A stretch of 64,000 bases of DNA from an uncultured Bacteroidota bacterium (lineage in GTDB: Bacteria > Bacteroidota > Bacteroidia > Chitinophagales > Chitinophagaceae): contig CAIVEH010000121.1 in NCBI GenBank assembly GCA_903904855.1, positions 79,338 to 143,337 on the forward strand, given 5' to 3'. Under the pieces are notes generated by a model. That model made no database searches and was not told where the DNA came from. It was given only the letters and a program-made list of their open reading frames with translations. Of this stretch, positions 61,524 to 64,000 are shown piece after piece (within the stretch, counting starts at the first letter, position 1; every line of letters starts with the position of its first letter). The position numbers and the translations under genes are program-made.

Positions 61524-62216
61524 TCACGATACTACAAAATGATAACCCTGCCCTTTCAGAGTCACAATCTCAATGCCCTCCGCCTTGGCAAAATAGCTAC
61601 GTAATTTTCTGATATAAACGTCGAGGTTGCGCGAGTTGAAGAAAGAATCATCGCCCCATACAGCCTGCAAAAGCTCCCGGCGGTCGACAGCGGTATTGAT
61701 GTGGGTGCAAAGCATCGCCAATATCTGAGATTCCCGGTTGGAGAGCTTTATAACAGATTCAGGGGAATGCAATTCAAATCGGCCAGGATAAAATCTATAT
61801 TGTTTCAGTATTACTTCATCTGGCAGAGACTGGGCTGGCGTGGTATCCCTGCCCATTATTTTCAGCTGGTTTTCTATCCGCACTATCAGTTCTTCCATGC
61901 TGAATGGTTTTTTGAGATAGTCGGTCCCGCCTGATGAAAAACCTTTTACTATGTCATTAGGTTGTGTCTTTGACGTGAGGAAGATTATAGGCAACTGAGG
62001 GTTATGGTTACGGATATGACTAGCAAGGCTGAATCCATCTATATCGGGCAGCATAACATCCAGAAGACAGATGTCGGGTACGAAATTGTTGACGTGTTCA
62101 ATGATCCTTGACCCGTCTTTTTTATGCAGTACCTCATAGCCTTTCAGCTCCAGCGTATCCTGAACTATCCGTGCCAGGTAAGGCTCATCTTCTATGTATA
62201 GGATTTTTCGTTTCAT
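61524..62216 (-). CDS. OmpR-type response regulator
   Basis: 230 residues. Receiver domain (1-120) with acidic pair E9-D10, phospho-acceptor D53 in CLLDVMLPDIDGF, and Lys in FLTSKTQPNDIV near 103. The C-terminal winged helix (about 135-230) has LSNRESQILAMLCTHINTAV and NLDVYIRKLRSYFAKAEGIE, typical OmpR/PhoB DNA-binding. Pairs with the histidine kinase upstream, but 147 bases separate them, partly filled with a dispersed repeat. Confidence 0.95.
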   Translation of the reverse strand: MKRKILYIEDEPYLARIVQDTLELKGYEVLHKKDGSRIIEHVNNFVPDICLLDVMLPDIDGFSLASHIRNHNPQLPIIFLTSKTQPNDIVKGFSSGGTDYLKKPFSMEELIVRIENQLKIMGRDTTPAQSLPDEVILKQYRFYPGRFELHSPESVIKLSNRESQILAMLCTHINTAVDRRELLQAVWGDDSFFNSRNLDVYIRKLRSYFAKAEGIEIVTLKGQGYHFVVS

Positions 62217-62220
62217 ATCT

Positions 62221-62250
62221 CACCCCTGAACCCCTGAAGGGGGAACCTCC
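62221..62250. repeat. Dispersed CCCCTTCAGGGG repeat, copy 3
   Basis: Read on the minus strand: GGTTCCCCCTTCAGGGG followed by TTCAGGGGTG. It lies in the gap between histidine kinase and response regulator, where a ribosome site would be expected. Confidence 0.5.
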
Positions 62251-62363
62251 TATTTAGCTGTTTATTTTAAGTTGAACTGTTGTTACAAATTGAACTTTCT
62301 GGTTTTAAAAAATACTTAGATAATACCATCATTTGAATAAACCTACGACTAATGACTTACGAC

Positions 62364-63689
62364 TCAAAAGGTAAGCGTAAACATACACCCGCCAGTTGCC
62401 AGGTTATTCATTTGTATATTCCCTTTGTGCTGACGCATTACCTGAGCTGCATAACTCAGACCAAGACCATGTCCCTTTATATTGTGTCGGTCACCTGTTG
62501 GTACTCTGAAGAATTTTTCAAACACTTTTTCCTTGTATTCATCTGGTATTCCGGGACCGTTGTCTTTCAGTTCCAGTCGAACTGCACCATTGTTCTCTGC
62601 AAGTGTAATTTCTATATTTACCCGGTCGCCGCCATATTTCAGACTGTTATCCACGAGGTTGACCAATACACCCTGCATATGCAACTTATCCATTGGTATC
62701 GTGAAATTGCTGCCATTGGTTTGCAATGAAATTTTAGCTCCAAACTGCTTAATACGCAGTTGCATTGACTGAATCACTTCCTGCACCAGTTTGTTCAGGT
62801 CATACGTTTCCTGTTGCAGGTATATATTGCCTGATTCAAGAAGAGAAGTATTCAATACCCGTGTTGCAAGCAATTCAAGTCTGTCCATCTCAGCAGTGGC
62901 CATTCCCAGGTATTCCCTGCCGCGCTTTGGGTCTTCTATTATATTGAAGTTGTTCAGCGCCTCCAAAGCAACTTTTACAGTGGCAATTGGCGTTTTCAAT
63001 TCATGCGACATGTTGCTGATAAAATCATCTTTCATGTTGCCCAGTTTTATCTGAGCTTTAAGGCTTCTGAATGTAAAATAAAATGCTGCGGCTGTAAGAG
63101 TAAGCAGGATAATTACAAATAAAATCTGCGGCAGCAATCTCCAGAACAGGTACCACCAGTAGTTATTGATAACCACGCCATTTGCATTGGTAAAGAAATT
63201 GCTGGCTATAAATATAGATGCAGCGCTTTTTTTGTCGCTGTCGCTGCTGTTTATCCACCGGGCATTGAAGTTCCATCCGTTATGCCTCATAGCAGTGGTG
63301 AACATTTCATTGAAAACAATAGTATCTATGCCAAAGAGTTTTTTCTCTTCAGTGCCAGACAGAGGCCGTCCTACTTTTCTGAGTATCTGTTGCAGGCCCT
63401 GGTTGGATAATTGGGTACTTGAGCCGGCAGTTTCATTTAATGCATCATTATTTCCTGCTACCGCCAATTGGGTGCTGGGGAGACTAACATCATTGTATTT
63501 CAGCAGCAATGAATCGCTGATTCTGTGCTGTACTGTGCCGAACATTTCTGTCAATCCGTTCTTCAGTTGGGCTTGCTGTTCGTTATATTGGCTGTAAAGC
63601 CATTGAGCTGTAAACAAAACAAGTACAACCTGGCTGAAAAGCATCAGCGCCTTCAGCATCTTTAAGTCGGTTTTTTTTATTCTGGCCAT
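62364..63689 (-). CDS. Sensor histidine kinase
   Basis: 441 residues. TM helix near 12-30, a periplasmic domain (about 32-185) without a recognised family, second TM helix near 186-208. HisKA domain with His229 in NMSHELKTPIATVKVALEAL and HATPase_c domain with LVDNSLKYGGDRVNIEITL, LKDNGPGIPDEYKEKVFEKF and KGHGLGLSYAAQVMRQ (N, D-x-GxG and GLGL boxes). No HAMP domain is clear between TM2 and HisKA. The signal is unknown; the cognate regulator is the next gene. Confidence 0.94.
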   Translation of the reverse strand: MARIKKTDLKMLKALMLFSQVVLVLFTAQWLYSQYNEQQAQLKNGLTEMFGTVQHRISDSLLLKYNDVSLPSTQLAVAGNNDALNETAGSSTQLSNQGLQQILRKVGRPLSGTEEKKLFGIDTIVFNEMFTTAMRHNGWNFNARWINSSDSDKKSAASIFIASNFFTNANGVVINNYWWYLFWRLLPQILFVIILLTLTAAAFYFTFRSLKAQIKLGNMKDDFISNMSHELKTPIATVKVALEALNNFNIIEDPKRGREYLGMATAEMDRLELLATRVLNTSLLESGNIYLQQETYDLNKLVQEVIQSMQLRIKQFGAKISLQTNGSNFTIPMDKLHMQGVLVNLVDNSLKYGGDRVNIEITLAENNGAVRLELKDNGPGIPDEYKEKVFEKFFRVPTGDRHNIKGHGLGLSYAAQVMRQHKGNIQMNNLATGGCMFTLTF

Positions 63690-63700
63690 ATAGTGTATTA

Positions 63701-63708
63701 CAAATGTA
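63701..63708 (-). promoter_or_regulatory. TACATTTG -7 element of the histidine kinase
   Basis: TAnnTTTG match on the minus strand, 12 bases before the ATG at 63689. Confidence 0.45.
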
Positions 63709-63776
63709 AAGCATAGATTATTACCTTTTAACCTGGTTTAACCTTATTTAACAATACTATATTGTAAGACTTAATT

Positions 63777-63821
63777 CAGGATACAAAGCAGGTACCTCGT
63801 AACAGGATATAAAGCAAGTAC
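63777..63821. repeat. Direct repeats near the left end of an IS1595-type element
   Basis: CAGGATACAAAGCAGGTAC (63777-63795) and CAGGATATAAAGCAAGTAC (63803-63821), 26 bases apart, differ at two positions. An ACTGAAAT-GAT-ATTTCAGT inverted repeat follows at 63827-63845. They lie before the transposase start and may mark the element end or transposase-binding sites. Confidence 0.45.
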
Positions 63822-63903
63822 ATTTTACTGAAATGATATTTCAGTAGGGTCTATTAAGGTAATAGGTATAGGCGTTTAGATCGCAATAATGTAGCTTTGC
63901 CTT

Positions 63904-64000
63904 ATGGAGAGGCGAATTACCTTTGCAGGTGTGAATTCAATTATGTTCCACCAACGGTTTAAAACAGACGACGACTGCCTGGAATATTTATCCGGCGTTA
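63904..64000 (+). mobile_element. IS1595-family transposase, 5' end only
   Basis: The frame starting at ATG 63904 (MERRITFAGVNSIMFHQRFK) or ATG 63943 continues TDDDCLEYLSGV and runs off the window. The segment F-x-R-F-x-T-DDDCLEYL is the opening of IS1595/ISXO2-like transposases, which precedes a zinc ribbon and a DDE catalytic core. The 3' part is outside. If complete, an active insertion sequence lies immediately beyond the window. Confidence 0.75.

Overview
The window looks like a chromosomal segment of a Bacteroidota bacterium, most probably in or near the Chitinophagaceae (my inference). The supporting signs are secreted proteins with Por-secretion (T9SS) C-terminal sorting domains, a GldM-like domain protein, DUF3098 beside ftsX, a DUF3276 (PUR-like) gene, and Bacteroidota-style TAnnTTTG -7 promoter elements before many genes. 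I saw no rRNA, tRNA or CRISPR array.

Layout. 1-2819 is the 3' part of an RND efflux permease. 2911-9912 holds a frameshifted antitoxin-like gene, a secreted ChaN/erythromycin-esterase-like protein, uppP, queE, folD, an aldo/keto reductase and purH, separated by palindromic terminators and a 160-bp element with 30-bp inverted ends. 9913-11576 is gene-poor, with repeats and two tiny ORFs. 11577-22211 carries an ECF sigma/anti-sigma pair, a GldM-like protein, a polyprenyl synthase, an OmpA-like porin, a flippase, ftsX, a DUF3098 gene, a pentapeptide protein and mdh. 22534-32989 is mainly envelope: lipoproteins, a T9SS protein, a TMTC-like TPR protein and two GT-C-like membrane proteins. 33113-33832 is a DUF4258/MqsA-type toxin-antitoxin locus, followed by class I aldolase and a large outer-membrane barrel protein.

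The most coherent system is the carotenoid operon at 38164-44049, all on the minus strand. A MerR-type regulator with the W-x9-EH and HxxG signatures of CarH (adenosylcobalamin light sensor) is followed by crtI, crtB, an unknown gene, idi, an SRPBCC gene, crtZ and a CrtY-type lycopene cyclase. Most of these genes overlap. A perfect 13-bp inverted repeat covers the carH start and a matching half-site lies directly before crtI. This predicts light-induced synthesis of a zeaxanthin-like pigment; no GGPP synthase or ketolase lies in the cluster.

To the right is a ParE-type toxin-antitoxin pair lodged between a broken AraC C-terminus and an intact GlxA-type regulator. That regulator is divergent from an NTF2/VOC/DinB operon. 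47410-59366 is a surface-glycan region with a sialidase-like T9SS protein, a deacetylase/formyltransferase pair, two asparagine-synthase-type amidotransferases and three glycosyltransferases. The window ends with a DUF3276 gene, an NHL-repeat T9SS protein, a two-component system and the start of an IS1595-type transposase.
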